From: JBOGWA01 sp050693155
GTDB lineage: Bacteria > Actinomycetota > UBA4738 > CALAEC01
Direction: 5' to 3'
Assembly (NCBI GenBank): GCA_050693155.1
Contig: JBOGWA010000020.1
Span: 1 to 48,023, forward strand
DNA length: 48,023 bases
Position numbers and translations under genes: made by a program. The number at the start of each line of letters is the position of its first letter. The stretch's first letter is position 1. Shown here piece by piece: positions 1-8,255 of the stretch. Under the pieces are notes generated by a model that was given only the letters and a program-made list of their open reading frames with translations, had not been told where the DNA came from and did not search any database.

Positions 1-1
1 C

Positions 2-421
2 CACAAGATCGTTCCGAACCGGATCGTGTACCCGGCTCTGGCCTATTTCGCGGTGGCCGTCGTCGCTGGGGACTTTGCGGACCTGGGCGTGGAGCTGATC
101 CCGGCGCTCATCGGGCTGGCCGCGTACGCGGGCCCACTATTTCTTCTCGCCCTAGCCGTTCCTCGGGGGATGGGGATGGGGGACGTGAAGCTCGTCGCCT
201 TGATCGGTTTCGTGCTCGGTTCTCTCGGACTGCGCTACGTGGCCGTGGCCGCGGCCCTGGGGATCCTCACGGGCGGGGTGGGGGCGATCGCGGCCGCCGT
301 CATTCTCGGCTACGGACGCCGCCAGCAGATCCCCTTCGGCCCGTACCTGGCTCTGGGCGCCGTCGGCGCCGCCTTGGCCGCACCGAGCATCGCGGACGCG
401 TACTTGTCGCTTTTGACCTAG
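2..421 (+). CDS. pilD: Type IV prepilin peptidase (A24 family), C-terminal part
   Basis: This is the 3' part of a membrane aspartyl peptidase that cleaves the leader peptide of type IV pilins; the 5' end lies outside the window. The frame is open from base 2 and begins with the conserved stretch IVPNRIVYP, which in this family follows the first catalytic aspartate. The second catalytic site, GMGMGDVKL (the GxGD motif), is visible around base 170. Several hydrophobic segments flank it, as expected for a polytopic inner-membrane enzyme. The gene ends at a TAG and is followed by a 335-bp non-coding gap. The pilMNO-type genes downstream support a pilus role. GTG at 26 is only an internal codon, not the start. 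Confidence 0.88.
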   Translation, partial: HKIVPNRIVYPALAYFAVAVVAGDFADLGVELIPALIGLAAYAGPLFLLALAVPRGMGMGDVKLVALIGFVLGSLGLRYVAVAAALGILTGGVGAIAAAVILGYGRRQQIPFGPYLALGAVGAALAAPSIADAYLSLLT

Positions 422-553
422 CAGCAACCCCTCCACCGGCTTCCCCTTTCGAACGCGATTGTGGGAGCGCGATTGTGCTCACCCGTAGCGGCAATGGGTG
501 AATTACAGTGGTGTAAGTCGTGCCTGGTCATGATATGTATCCCGTTAGGGTTA

Positions 554-582
554 TTGACATGGAGAGGGGTAGTTGTTACGGT
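554..582 (+). promoter_or_regulatory. Sigma70-type promoter for the HTH-pilM operon
   Basis: TTGACA at 554-559 is a perfect -35 box. It is followed after 17 bp by TACGGT at 577-582, which fits the TAnnnT pattern of actinobacterial -10 boxes. Transcription would start near 589, leaving a leader of about 170 nt. The gap 422-756 is less GC-rich than its surroundings and holds no other gene. A second -10-like TACACT at 660-665 has no convincing -35 box. Confidence 0.6.
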
Positions 583-590
583 CAGCGCTC

Positions 591-639
591 AACGTTGAGT
601 CTGTGGAACGTTGGAAGGCTAGGGAACGTAGGGTAACGT
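591..639 (+). repeat. Four direct AACGT repeats (possible operator)
   Basis: AACGT occurs at 591-595, 607-611, 625-629 and 635-639, always on the same strand, and three of the copies are preceded by GG or GT. The offsets are 16, 18 and 10 bp. The row lies just after the predicted transcription start and before the HTH gene. Head-to-tail half-sites like this are how BldC-type MerR-like proteins bind, so autoregulation by the next gene is a reasonable inference but unproven. Confidence 0.4.
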
Positions 640-756
640 GTTGAGCATGAGGTTCATGTTACACTTGTAGGGTGTGTGGTGTTTGTTGGGGATGTTGAAG
701 CGAGGGAGGAGACTCGTGAGCGACCGGGGAGGTCACGGGTCATGTGGAGAGCCTGA

Positions 757-987
757 GTGATGCCGAAGCGACGTCCGTTTGCTGGTGACCGTCTGCTCAC
801 GGTGGGCGAGGTGGCTGCCACGATGCGCGTGTCGAACATGACCGTGTATCGGCTGATCAAGGCCGGCCAGCTGCCCGCGATCCGGGTGGGAAAGAACTAC
901 CGGATCCGTGAGTCCGACGTCGACAGCTACCTATCGGATCGCGCCGTTCGGGTCGATAGCGACCGAGGGGCCGAGAAGGGGCGGTAA
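757..987 (+). CDS. Small excisionase/BldC-type helix-turn-helix protein
   Basis: This 76-residue protein is almost entirely one MerR-like winged HTH domain. LLTVGEVAATMRVSNMTVYR forms the helix-turn-helix, IKAGQLPAIRVGKNYR the wing, and RESDVDSYL the final helix, which is the layout of the excisionase family and of the Streptomyces regulator BldC. It is probably a DNA-binding regulator. GTG at 757 and ATG at 760 are both possible starts; an in-frame stop lies directly before 757 and GGAG at 746-749 serves either. Its stop abuts the pilM ATG, so it probably shares that operon and may control pilus genes. It carries no recombinase-related context, so a true excisionase role is unlikely. Confidence 0.8.
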   Translation: MMPKRRPFAGDRLLTVGEVAATMRVSNMTVYRLIKAGQLPAIRVGKNYRIRESDVDSYLSDRAVRVDSDRGAEKGR

Positions 988-2046
988 ATGGCCAGGATCC
1001 GCGTGGGACTGGACATCGGGTCCACCGCGGTCCGGGCGGCCGAGCTCTCAGTCGGATCCGACCCCCCGGCCCTGGTGCGAGCCGCACAGGTCCCGCTTGC
1101 TGCGGGAACTGTGGAGAACGGCGAGGTCAAAGACATCGCCGCGGTCGCAGACGCCGTCCGTGAGCTGTGGCGGCGCGGCGGCTTCAAGACCCGCGACGTT
1201 GCGTTGGGCGTTGGGAGCCAGCGAGTCGTCGTCCGCGAGGTGACCGTCCCGGCGATGCCCGAGCGAGATCTCCGGCAGTCGCTTCCGTTCCAGGTTCAGG
1301 AGCTCATCCCGATCCCACTCGAGAACGCCGTCATGGACTTCGACGTGCTCGACGAGGTCGAGATCGACGGGCAGCGCTCCTACCGCCTCTTCGTCGTCGC
1401 CGCGCAACGGGAGATCCTCGATCAGCTCGTTGAGGCGGCCGAAATGGCCAGGCTCGAGCCCCTCGGAATCGACCTGATCCCCTTCGCCCTCATCAGGTCG
1501 GTCGCCATGGACATGGGGCTTGGTCTCGAGGAAGCCGATGCCGGCGAGGAGGCGCTCGTTGACATTGGCGCCGACGTCACGAACATCTGCGTCCACGATC
1601 GAGGCGTACCGCGGTTCGTTCGCATCCTCCCGTCGGGAGGCAGGGACGTCTTGCGGCTCGTCGCGGGCTCGCTTGGCATCCCAGTCGATGAGGTCGAAGC
1701 GCACGCTCGCGGTGAGGCGGTCCCGAACCTCCCGGGCGAGGCGCCGAACGCTCTGAGGAATGCCGTGGGCACGCTCGTCGACGAGGTCCGTTCCTCGCTC
1801 GACTTCTATCAGGCGCAGACGCCGGACGCGCGGATCGGCCGGGTTCTCGTGACCGGGGGCGGTTCGAAGCTTCCCGACCTGCTCGACGTTCTCGCATCGA
1901 AGGTCCCCTCAGAGGTCGGTCGCGGGCGTGTCTTCGAGCACGTGCGGGTCCGGCTCGACATGGACGACACGACCCTGGCCGAAGCCGAACCGCTGCTCGC
2001 GGTGGCGGTGGGACTTGCCCTGCCTCAGGAGGGCGCCAGGAGATGA
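988..2046 (+). CDS. pilM: Type IV pilus assembly protein PilM (actin-like ATPase)
   Basis: PilM is a cytoplasmic, FtsA-like ATPase that binds the N-terminal tail of PilN and forms part of the pilus alignment complex. The 352-residue protein shows the actin-fold nucleotide site: phosphate-1 loop GLDIGSTAVRA (residues 7-17), phosphate-2 loop DIGADVTNICVHDRG (from residue 192) and adenosine motif VTGGGSKLPDL (from residue 288). The segment QSLPFQVQELIPIPLE is typical of the PilM/SHS2 region. The ATG directly follows the stop of the HTH gene with a purine-rich stretch before it. The 3' end overlaps pilN by the ATGA tetranucleotide, indicating translational coupling. Confidence 0.92.
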   Translation: MARIRVGLDIGSTAVRAAELSVGSDPPALVRAAQVPLAAGTVENGEVKDIAAVADAVRELWRRGGFKTRDVALGVGSQRVVVREVTVPAMPERDLRQSLPFQVQELIPIPLENAVMDFDVLDEVEIDGQRSYRLFVVAAQREILDQLVEAAEMARLEPLGIDLIPFALIRSVAMDMGLGLEEADAGEEALVDIGADVTNICVHDRGVPRFVRILPSGGRDVLRLVAGSLGIPVDEVEAHARGEAVPNLPGEAPNALRNAVGTLVDEVRSSLDFYQAQTPDARIGRVLVTGGGSKLPDLLDVLASKVPSEVGRGRVFEHVRVRLDMDDTTLAEAEPLLAVAVGLALPQEGARR

Positions 2047-2645
2047 GGATCAACCTTCTCCCACCGGAGCTGCGCGAGCGCGAGCGAGGGCGCCGTGGCG
2101 CGGTGGCCGTGATCCTGATCGGCCTCCTCGTTATCGGTGGACTGGGCGGCTACTTCGTGCTTCAGGAGCGGCGCCTCGGCGACATCGAACGGGATCTCGA
2201 TGCGCAGCAGGCCACGAACAACGCACTGCGCGCGGAGATCGCGGAGATCGCTCGCTTCGGCGAGCTCAAGCAGCAGCTCGAGGGTCGCCAAGGCCTCGTG
2301 GATGCGTTTCTCGTGAACGAGGTCCAGTGGTCGGGGGTGCTGCGCGACGTCTCGCTCATCATTCCTGGGGACGCGTGGCTTGTCGGCGTCAGCGGGACAG
2401 TCATGGACCCGATCGCGTCGCCCGGGGTCGATGTGAGCGGGCTTATCGGCCAGATCGCTTTCAATGGGTTCGGCCTTTCCCATCGGTCGGTGGCTCTGTG
2501 GCTTACGCGGCTTGAGGACATCAGCGGGTTCCTCAACCCGTGGCTCTCGAGCTCCACGAAGACGCTCGTTGGGCCGACAGAGGTTGTGCAGTTCACGAGC
2601 TCGGTCGACCTTTCCGCTGAGGTAGCGACGAGGAGCGCGCAATGA
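2043..2645 (+). CDS. pilN: Type IV pilus assembly protein PilN
   Basis: PilN is a bitopic membrane protein. Its short cytoplasmic N-terminus, here MRINLLPPELRERERGRR, docks into PilM; the INLLP motif is the family signature. One transmembrane helix follows (about residues 19-40), then a coiled-coil segment (about 41-80) and a ferredoxin-like outer domain. The length of 200 residues is normal. The start ATG overlaps the pilM stop (ATGA), and the end overlaps pilO in the same way, so pilM-N-O are co-translated. The locus is a monoderm-type set; no secretin gene is visible here. Confidence 0.9.
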   Translation: MRINLLPPELRERERGRRGAVAVILIGLLVIGGLGGYFVLQERRLGDIERDLDAQQATNNALRAEIAEIARFGELKQQLEGRQGLVDAFLVNEVQWSGVLRDVSLIIPGDAWLVGVSGTVMDPIASPGVDVSGLIGQIAFNGFGLSHRSVALWLTRLEDISGFLNPWLSSSTKTLVGPTEVVQFTSSVDLSAEVATRSAQ

Positions 2646-3280
2646 GAAGGGGCGGCGCGATCATTGCGGCGATCGTCATGGCCGGTCTCGCAGTCGGGAC
2701 CTTCGTGCTGCTCGTGCTTCCCAAGGTTCGCGAAGTCGATCGCGCGGAGCGAGATCTGGACGCTGCGGTGGCGGAAGAGGTCGCGCTTCAGGTACAGCTC
2801 GCCGAGCTCGAGGAGGCTCGCGCTCAGGCTGCTCAGATCCGCCGCCAGCTGGCGCGGATCCGAGAGCTCGTGCCGCCGGTTGCCGACCTGCCCCAATTGA
2901 TCAATCTTCTTCAGGACGCGGCCGATGAGTCGGAGGTGGACTTCTTCTCCGTCTCACCGGGAACCCCTGTGCCCGTGCCGGGGGCGATCGGGGCTGAGAT
3001 CCCCGCTCAGGTCCAGGTGATCGGTGGCTTCTTCTCTGTGGACCGGTTTCTGTTCGAGATCGAGTCCTTCGACCGGGCAGCGAAGGTGACGACCATCGAG
3101 GTCGCCGAGGGGCCGGACGGACTCCCGCAACTCCAGGTGACCATGGAGGTACAGTTCTTCACGACGGACACGAGCGCGGGCCCCGGTTCGCCGATCGAGG
3201 CGCCGCTGCCCGGTCCGAGCCCGTCGCCGGAGGAGAGTCCATCGCCTGGGTCGACGCCGAGTCCAAGTCCGGAGAGTTGA
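2642..3280 (+). CDS. pilO: Type IV pilus assembly protein PilO
   Basis: PilO pairs with PilN in the membrane. The 212-residue protein has an N-terminal transmembrane helix (about residues 7-27), a coiled coil rich in E, A, Q and R (about 32-70), a PilO core domain beginning near LVPPVADLPQLINLLQ, and a long Pro/Ser/Glu-rich tail from about residue 180 that contains repeated SPSP units. Low-complexity tails of this kind are common on actinobacterial wall-spanning proteins. It is recognised mainly from domain order and its place after pilN, since PilO sequences diverge quickly. The next gene begins 3 bp after the stop. Confidence 0.85.
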   Translation: MRRGGAIIAAIVMAGLAVGTFVLLVLPKVREVDRAERDLDAAVAEEVALQVQLAELEEARAQAAQIRRQLARIRELVPPVADLPQLINLLQDAADESEVDFFSVSPGTPVPVPGAIGAEIPAQVQVIGGFFSVDRFLFEIESFDRAAKVTTIEVAEGPDGLPQLQVTMEVQFFTTDTSAGPGSPIEAPLPGPSPSPEESPSPGSTPSPSPES

Positions 3281-3283
3281 GAT

Positions 3284-3898
3284 ATGTCTCCTCGGGAACG
3301 AAGACTCGTGCTCATTCTTCTGATCCTTGGGTTGGGCGCCGGCGCCTTCTTTCTCTTCGGCCAGGGTCTGCTGAACGGTGACGGCGGGGCGGATGAGGTA
3401 GCCGCCCCCACGCCAACCGTCTCGCCGCCTCCGATCAGCATGCCCGAGCCGGGTGACATCATGACTACGCCGCCCCGATTTTCGTTCTTCGCCGGTCGGA
3501 ACCCGTTCCTGCCTCTCGTGGTCGCACCCGAGGGTGGTGGCGGGAGCGGCACGACCCAGCCCAGAGTCGAGGAACCGCGGACCGGGGGTGGTCAACAGGA
3601 GCCCGGAGAGCCGACGGAACCGCCGGCCGGCCAGAACGGTGGCGCCGGGAGCGGCACCGACGGCGGGGGCGGGGGCGGTCAGCAGGCGGGGAACTCCAGG
3701 AGGGTTGGGGGCCACACCGTCACCCTCATCGACGTGTTCTCGAGCGATGGCAAGGAGCGGGCCCAGGTTCGCGTCGACAACAAGACCTACGTCGTCGAGG
3801 AGGGGGCCACCTTCAGCGACAACTTCAAGGTCGTGAGCATCGATGGCTCGTGCGCCGCGTTCCTTCACGGCGACGAGCGCTTCACCCTCTGTACCTAG
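3284..3898 (+). CDS. PilP/GspC-like pilus accessory protein
   Basis: This 204-residue protein has one N-terminal transmembrane helix (about residues 7-24), a Pro-rich linker, the motif FFAGRNPFLPLV, a Gly/Pro/Gln-rich disordered linker (about 85-140) and a small C-terminal beta domain (VGGHTVTLIDVFSSDGKERA to the end). The RNPF motif followed by a flexible linker and a beta-rich domain with a residue pattern like that of the PilP/GspC homology region suggests a PilP-like partner of PilN-PilO. The match is by architecture and position, not by strong sequence identity. Two cysteines near the C-terminus could form a disulphide outside the membrane. It is the last gene of the pilus operon. Confidence 0.65.
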   Translation: MSPRERRLVLILLILGLGAGAFFLFGQGLLNGDGGADEVAAPTPTVSPPPISMPEPGDIMTTPPRFSFFAGRNPFLPLVVAPEGGGGSGTTQPRVEEPRTGGGQQEPGEPTEPPAGQNGGAGSGTDGGGGGGQQAGNSRRVGGHTVTLIDVFSSDGKERAQVRVDNKTYVVEEGATFSDNFKVVSIDGSCAAFLHGDERFTLCT

Positions 3899-3972
3899 CC
3901 GAGGCGTTCCCGCGCGCCCGCGCGGCCCCAAGTTTCCGGCGGCCCAGACCGGGGGGAACGGTCGCCGGAGCC

Positions 3973-4000
3973 GGGAGGCGGTCCTTCGGGACCGCCTCCC
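3973..4000 (+). terminator. UUCG-capped hairpin ending the pilus operon
   Basis: A perfect 12-bp stem (3973-3984 with 3989-4000) is closed by the very stable C(TTCG)G tetraloop. There is no T-tract after it, which is common for actinobacterial terminators. It lies between the PilP-like gene and aroC and is followed at 4005-4010 by TATCCT, a possible -10 box for aroC without a clear -35. Confidence 0.7.
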
Positions 4001-4030
4001 GCAATATCCTGTGCCTCCTGGGAGTCTGGA

Positions 4031-5182
4031 ATGACGTTGAGGCTGTTGACCGCAGGCGAGTCACACGGGAAGGCTCTCGTGGCGATCATCGAGGGCCTTC
4101 CCGCTGGCGTGCCCGTCTCGGAGAAGGAGATCGAAGGGGAGCTCGCGCGGCGCCGCCACGGCTTCGGCAGAAGCGGGCGTCAGAAGCTCGAGCGGGACCG
4201 GTTCGACGTGCTGGGAGGCCTTCGTCACGGCCGAACGCTCGGAAGCCCGATCGCGATCTCGATCGACAACGCGGAATGGGAGAAGCGCTGGAGCGAACGG
4301 ATGTCGCCCTTCGGGGTCGAGGATCCCGACGACCGGCTGACGCGTCCGCGACCCGGACATGCCGACCTCACCGGGGCGCAGAAGTACGGATTCGATGATG
4401 TGCGGAACGTCCTCGAACGGGCAAGCGCACGGGAGACGGTCGCGCGGGTGGCCGCGGGCGCGTTCTGCAAAGCATTCCTCGGCGAGCTCGACATGTACGT
4501 TGTGTCCCACGTCGTTCGCATCGGCTCCGTCGCGACGCGGAGTTATCGCGTGCCGGAGCCCGGGGACCTCGAGGTCATCGACGCGTCGCCGGTGCGTTGT
4601 TTCGACGAGGCAGCCGCGGGTCGGATGGTCGACGCGATCGAGGCGGCCCGGCGGAAGCGAGACACGCTCGGTGGGATCTTCGAGGTCGTCGCCCACGGTC
4701 TTCCTCCCGGGCTGGGGTCCTACGTGCACTTCGACCGAAAGCTGGACGCGCGGCTCGCCCTCGCGGTGATGAGCATTCAGGCGATCAAGGGCGTCGAGGT
4801 CGGCGACGGGTTCGAGGGCGCGGCCCGCCCCGGTTCAAGGGCCCATGATGAGATCAGTGCTCAAGGGGAACGCCCGCTTCGGCGCACCGGCCGAGCCGGT
4901 GGGATCGAAGGCGGGATGTCGACGGGCGGGCCGCTCAGGATTCGAGCGGCGATGAAACCCCTCTCGAGTCTGCCCAAGGCGCTTGCGACCGTCGATCTCG
5001 ACACGGGCGCGGAGGCCGAGGCCATCCGCCAGCGCTCCGACGTCTGCGCGGTGCCCGCCGCCGCGGTCGTCGGCGAGTCCGCCGTCGCGTTCGTGCTCGC
5101 CGATGCACTGCTGGAGAAGTTCGGGGGCGACTCGGTTGCCGAAACCCGTCGAAACGTCGACGGGTACCTGTCCGCGCTCTGA
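4031..5182 (+). CDS. aroC: Chorismate synthase
   Basis: AroC converts 5-enolpyruvylshikimate-3-phosphate to chorismate, the last shikimate step, using reduced FMN. The 383-residue protein carries the family signatures TAGESHGKALVAIIEGLPAG near the start, RRRHGFGRSGRQKLERD, RPGHADLTGAQKYG around residue 110, RASARETVARVAAG, GGMSTGGPLRIRAAMKP around residue 295, and a C-terminal RSDVCAVPAAAVVGE block. The ATG follows GGGAG at good spacing. It heads the aro cluster and is followed 4 bp later by aroK. Confidence 0.97.
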   Translation: MTLRLLTAGESHGKALVAIIEGLPAGVPVSEKEIEGELARRRHGFGRSGRQKLERDRFDVLGGLRHGRTLGSPIAISIDNAEWEKRWSERMSPFGVEDPDDRLTRPRPGHADLTGAQKYGFDDVRNVLERASARETVARVAAGAFCKAFLGELDMYVVSHVVRIGSVATRSYRVPEPGDLEVIDASPVRCFDEAAAGRMVDAIEAARRKRDTLGGIFEVVAHGLPPGLGSYVHFDRKLDARLALAVMSIQAIKGVEVGDGFEGAARPGSRAHDEISAQGERPLRRTGRAGGIEGGMSTGGPLRIRAAMKPLSSLPKALATVDLDTGAEAEAIRQRSDVCAVPAAAVVGESAVAFVLADALLEKFGGDSVAETRRNVDGYLSAL

Positions 5183-5186
5183 GCCG

Positions 5187-5681
5187 ATGTCCCTCGTCTG
5201 GCTGATCGGCATGCCCGGCTCCGGAAAGTCGACGGTGGGGAGAACCGTGGCCGATCGTCTCGGAGCGGAGTTCGTCGACGTTGACGGCGAGGTCGAACGC
5301 CGGGCGGGGAAGCAGGTCCACGCCATATTCGAGTCCGATGGTGAGGCCGCGTTTCGCAGCCTGGAAGCGGACGTGATTCGTGGCCTTGCGAGTCGGGACG
5401 GCGTTGTCGTTGCCTGCGGGGGCGGGGCCGTCCTGGACCCGGAGACCCGTGAACGGATGCGTTCATCGGGAACCGTGGTGCTGCTCGAAGCGCCGATCGA
5501 AGCGCTCGCTGCCCGCCTCGGCGCCGCCTCCGAGACGCGGCCTCTCGTGCGAGCGCCGGGCGATCTGGAGCGGCTCGCCTCGGAGCGGGTGGCCTTCTAC
5601 CGGGCCGCCGCGCACGTAACGGTTGACGCGGCAGCAGGACCCGCGGAAATCGCCGCACAGATCGCGGAAGCGCTGTCGTGA
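5187..5681 (+). CDS. aroK: Shikimate kinase
   Basis: AroK phosphorylates shikimate at the 3-OH with ATP. The 164-residue protein has Walker A GMPGSGKST at residues 8-16, the substrate-binding aspartates in FVDVDGEVERRAG, the FR pair in EAAFRSLE, a CGGGAVLD segment (family Gly-Gly-Gly motif) and the lid arginine in ETRPLV. The start is ATG 5187; the open frame continues upstream into aroC, but that part has no kinase similarity. Its stop overlaps the GTG start of aroB (GTGA). Confidence 0.95.
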   Translation: MSLVWLIGMPGSGKSTVGRTVADRLGAEFVDVDGEVERRAGKQVHAIFESDGEAAFRSLEADVIRGLASRDGVVVACGGGAVLDPETRERMRSSGTVVLLEAPIEALAARLGAASETRPLVRAPGDLERLASERVAFYRAAAHVTVDAAAGPAEIAAQIAEALS

Positions 5682-6766
5682 TCCGCGTTCCGGTCCGCAC
5701 GCCCGGAGGCGAGTATGAGTGCGTCGTGGGCGCAGGAATCCTGGAGCACGCCGTCGACGTTTTCCCCGAGATTCCGGGAGCCGAGCGCGCGTTCGTCGTG
5801 GCCGACCAGCCCGTTGCGGGCCTGTACTTGAGCGAGCTCGAGTCCGTCCTCCCATGGCCCGCAGTCCATCTGCCGGTCCCCGAGGGCGAGGAAGGAAAGA
5901 CCCTGGGGACGGCCGAAGCGCTCTACCAACAACTTGCCACCCAGGAGATGCATCGAGACGACGTGATCGTGGCTCTCGGCGGAGGGTCTGTTGGTGATGT
6001 CGCCGGGTTCGTGGCTGCCACATACATGCGCGGCGTTCCGTACCTCCAGGCGCCGACGACCCTCACGGCTCAGGTCGACGCCTCGATCGGCGGAAAGACG
6101 GCCGTCAACCTCCCGCGCGGCAAGAACCTCGTCGGCGCTTTCCACCAACCGCGAGGTGTCCTCTCCGACGTCTCCACGCTTCGAACCCTCCCGGATCGCA
6201 CGTACCGCTCCGGACTCTCAGAAGTTGCGAAGTACGGTCTGGCCGTCGATCCCAGCATCGTTGAGCTTCTCGAGCTATCCGTCCAGGAGGTGCTCGCAAG
6301 AGACGAGAGGCTGCTCGAGGACCTCGTTGCGCGCTGCATCCGGGCAAAGGCGTCGGTCGTCGAGCACGACGAGCGGGACACGGGGCTTCGGCACGTCCTC
6401 AACTACGGACACACGCTCGGCCACGCCATCGAGCGGATCGAGGGGTATCGGGGGGCGAGCCACGGAGAGGCGGTCGCGCTCGGCATGCTCTTCGCGGCGC
6501 ATCTCGCGGAGATCACGGGCCTCGCGGCGCCCGGGCTCGTCGGCCGGCATCGCCGAGTGCTGGCGCCCCTCGGGCTCCCAGCACACCGCGATGTGCCCGA
6601 CGCGGAAGCGGTGCTCGAGGCCCTACGGCTGGACAAGAAATACAGAGGCGGGGTGCGGTTCGTTCTCCTTGAGGATCTGGGCCGTGCGCAGCTGGTCGAA
6701 AACGTCTCGGACGCCGAGATCAGAGAGGCTCTCGCCCGCCTCGCGGCCGGGGGGTTCGGGGCATGA
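5678..6766 (+). CDS. aroB: 3-dehydroquinate synthase
   Basis: AroB cyclises DAHP to 3-dehydroquinate and needs NAD and a divalent metal. The 362-residue protein shows GGGSVGDVAGFVAATYMRG (NAD site), QVDASIGGKTAVNLPRGKN, SGLSEVAKYGL, and metal ligands within NYGHTLGHAIE and HGEAVALGM. It starts with GTG overlapping the aroK stop and ends with ATGA overlapping aroQ, so the four aro genes form one coupled unit. Confidence 0.96.
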   Translation: MIRVPVRTPGGEYECVVGAGILEHAVDVFPEIPGAERAFVVADQPVAGLYLSELESVLPWPAVHLPVPEGEEGKTLGTAEALYQQLATQEMHRDDVIVALGGGSVGDVAGFVAATYMRGVPYLQAPTTLTAQVDASIGGKTAVNLPRGKNLVGAFHQPRGVLSDVSTLRTLPDRTYRSGLSEVAKYGLAVDPSIVELLELSVQEVLARDERLLEDLVARCIRAKASVVEHDERDTGLRHVLNYGHTLGHAIERIEGYRGASHGEAVALGMLFAAHLAEITGLAAPGLVGRHRRVLAPLGLPAHRDVPDAEAVLEALRLDKKYRGGVRFVLLEDLGRAQLVENVSDAEIREALARLAAGGFGA

Positions 6767-7197
6767 ACGTGCTCTTCCTCTTTGGCCCGAACCTCGGGGC
6801 GCTGGAGCGGCGGGACCCGGAGACCTACGGTAAGGAAACGCTCGAGGAGATCATGTCCGGCGTCGAGCAGCGGGGGACCGAGCTCGGACACGCGGTGGCG
6901 TGGGTACAGAGCGATCACGAGGGTGAGCTCGTCGGGCGACTGCTAGGGGCACGGGACGACGGGTTCGGTGCGGTGGTGCTGAACGCGGGCGCCCTTTCGC
7001 ACTACTCGTATGCCTTGCGTGACGCGGTCGAGGCTTGCGGAATCCCGGTGCTCGAAGTCCACATGACGAACATCTACGCCCGCGAGGAGTTTCGCCGGCA
7101 CTCGGTGATCTCGGAGGTCTGCCGCGGCGTCATCGCCGGCCTCGGAGCCGGTGGATATCATCAGGCGCTGGAGGCCCTCCGATGGATCACGCCCTGA
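6763..7197 (+). CDS. aroQ: 3-dehydroquinate dehydratase, type II
   Basis: This dodecameric type II enzyme converts 3-dehydroquinate to 3-dehydroshikimate. The 144-residue protein has FLFGPNLG and RRDPETYG (catalytic Arg and Tyr), VLNAGALSHYSYALRDA (Asn and His), EVHMTNIYAREEFRRHS (catalytic His and the arginines) and the terminal GLGAGGYHQALEAL. All catalytic positions known from the mycobacterial enzyme are kept. It overlaps aroB by ATGA and overlaps the next gene by 16 bp. Confidence 0.95.
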   Translation: MNVLFLFGPNLGALERRDPETYGKETLEEIMSGVEQRGTELGHAVAWVQSDHEGELVGRLLGARDDGFGAVVLNAGALSHYSYALRDAVEACGIPVLEVHMTNIYAREEFRRHSVISEVCRGVIAGLGAGGYHQALEALRWITP

Positions 7198-8255
7198 GAC
7201 GAAAGCAGTTGGCGGACGCCCTCACCGATGCGTCGGTGGACGCGTTCCTCGTTACGAGGCTCCCGAACGTCAGGTATCTGGCCGGGTACACCGGCTCGAA
7301 CGGACAGCTGCTGCTCTTCGAAGGTGACGCGCGATTCTTTACCGACTCCCGGTACGAGGAGCAGGCAAAGAGGGAAGTCCCGGACGTCGAGCGGATCATC
7401 TATGCGGGCGAGTTCGTGAACGCTCTCCGAGATGCGCTTCTCGCATCTGCGGGGATTCGCCGCCTTGCGTTCGAGACCTCGGGGATCACGTTCAAGACCT
7501 ACGAGCAGGTCCGGGAGATCGAGCCCCTCGAGCTCGTCCCGCTGGAGGATGCCGTTGAGAGACTGCGCTGGTCGAAGGACGACGAAGAGATCAAGCTCAT
7601 CCAGCGAGCACAGCGGATCACGGACGAGGCCTTCGATCGAGTGCTCGGGAGCCTTCGCGAGGGGGTGACCGAGCGCGATGTGGCCTTCGACCTCGAGGTC
7701 GCCATGCGTCGCGCTGGGGCAGAGCGGGTCGCATTCGACGCCATCGTGGCGTTTGGAGAGAACGCGGCGGAGCCGCACCACCGGCCGTCGGCGCGGAAGC
7801 TGATGAAGGGCGACGTCGTGAAACTCGACTTTGGCTGCGTCGTGGACGGATACCACTCCGACATGACCAGGACGATCGCATTCGGCGAGCCGGATCCGAG
7901 GCTCCGGGAGATCCACGACTTGGTCCGAAAAGCGCATGAGGCGGGTGCACTGGCAGTCCGCACGGGCGCCGAGGGGGGTACTTGCGACGCGGCCGCTCGA
8001 GCGGTGATCACCGACGCCGGGCATGGATCGCGGTTCGGGCACGGACTCGGCCACGGCGTCGGCCTCGAGATCCACGAGGGACCGACGCTGCGCAAGGAGG
8101 GGACCGACGTCCTTCCCGAGAACGCTGTCGTCACGGTCGAGCCTGGGGTCTACGTGCCCGGGCTGGGCGGGGTGCGGATCGAGGACATGGTCGTGGTGGG
8201 CGAAGATGGCTGTCGACCCCTGCCGAAGACCACGAAGGAATTCCTCGTTCTCTAG
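7182..8255 (+). CDS. pepQ: Xaa-Pro dipeptidase/aminopeptidase (M24B)
   Basis: This 357-residue cytoplasmic peptidase removes or cleaves before proline in short peptides. An N-terminal creatinase-type domain (about residues 1-125) precedes the pita-bread metallopeptidase domain. The five dimetal ligands are visible: Asp in KLDFGCVVDGYHSDMTRT (two), His in FGHGLGHGVGLEIHEG, Glu in VVTVEPGVYVP and Glu in GVRIEDMVVV. I chose ATG 7182 because GGAGG at 7170-7174 precedes it with 7-nt spacing. A neighbour of efp and aroQ in many Gram-positive genomes, it may help recycle proline peptides, which fits its partnership with efp. pepP and pepQ cannot be separated from sequence alone. Confidence 0.9.
   Translation: MDHALRRKQLADALTDASVDAFLVTRLPNVRYLAGYTGSNGQLLLFEGDARFFTDSRYEEQAKREVPDVERIIYAGEFVNALRDALLASAGIRRLAFETSGITFKTYEQVREIEPLELVPLEDAVERLRWSKDDEEIKLIQRAQRITDEAFDRVLGSLREGVTERDVAFDLEVAMRRAGAERVAFDAIVAFGENAAEPHHRPSARKLMKGDVVKLDFGCVVDGYHSDMTRTIAFGEPDPRLREIHDLVRKAHEAGALAVRTGAEGGTCDAAARAVITDAGHGSRFGHGLGHGVGLEIHEGPTLRKEGTDVLPENAVVTVEPGVYVPGLGGVRIEDMVVVGEDGCRPLPKTTKEFLVL

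Noticed and set aside
757..987. Phage excisionase
   Set aside because: The HTH domain fits the excisionase family, but there is no integrase, attachment site or phage gene nearby and it is fused in operon with pilM.
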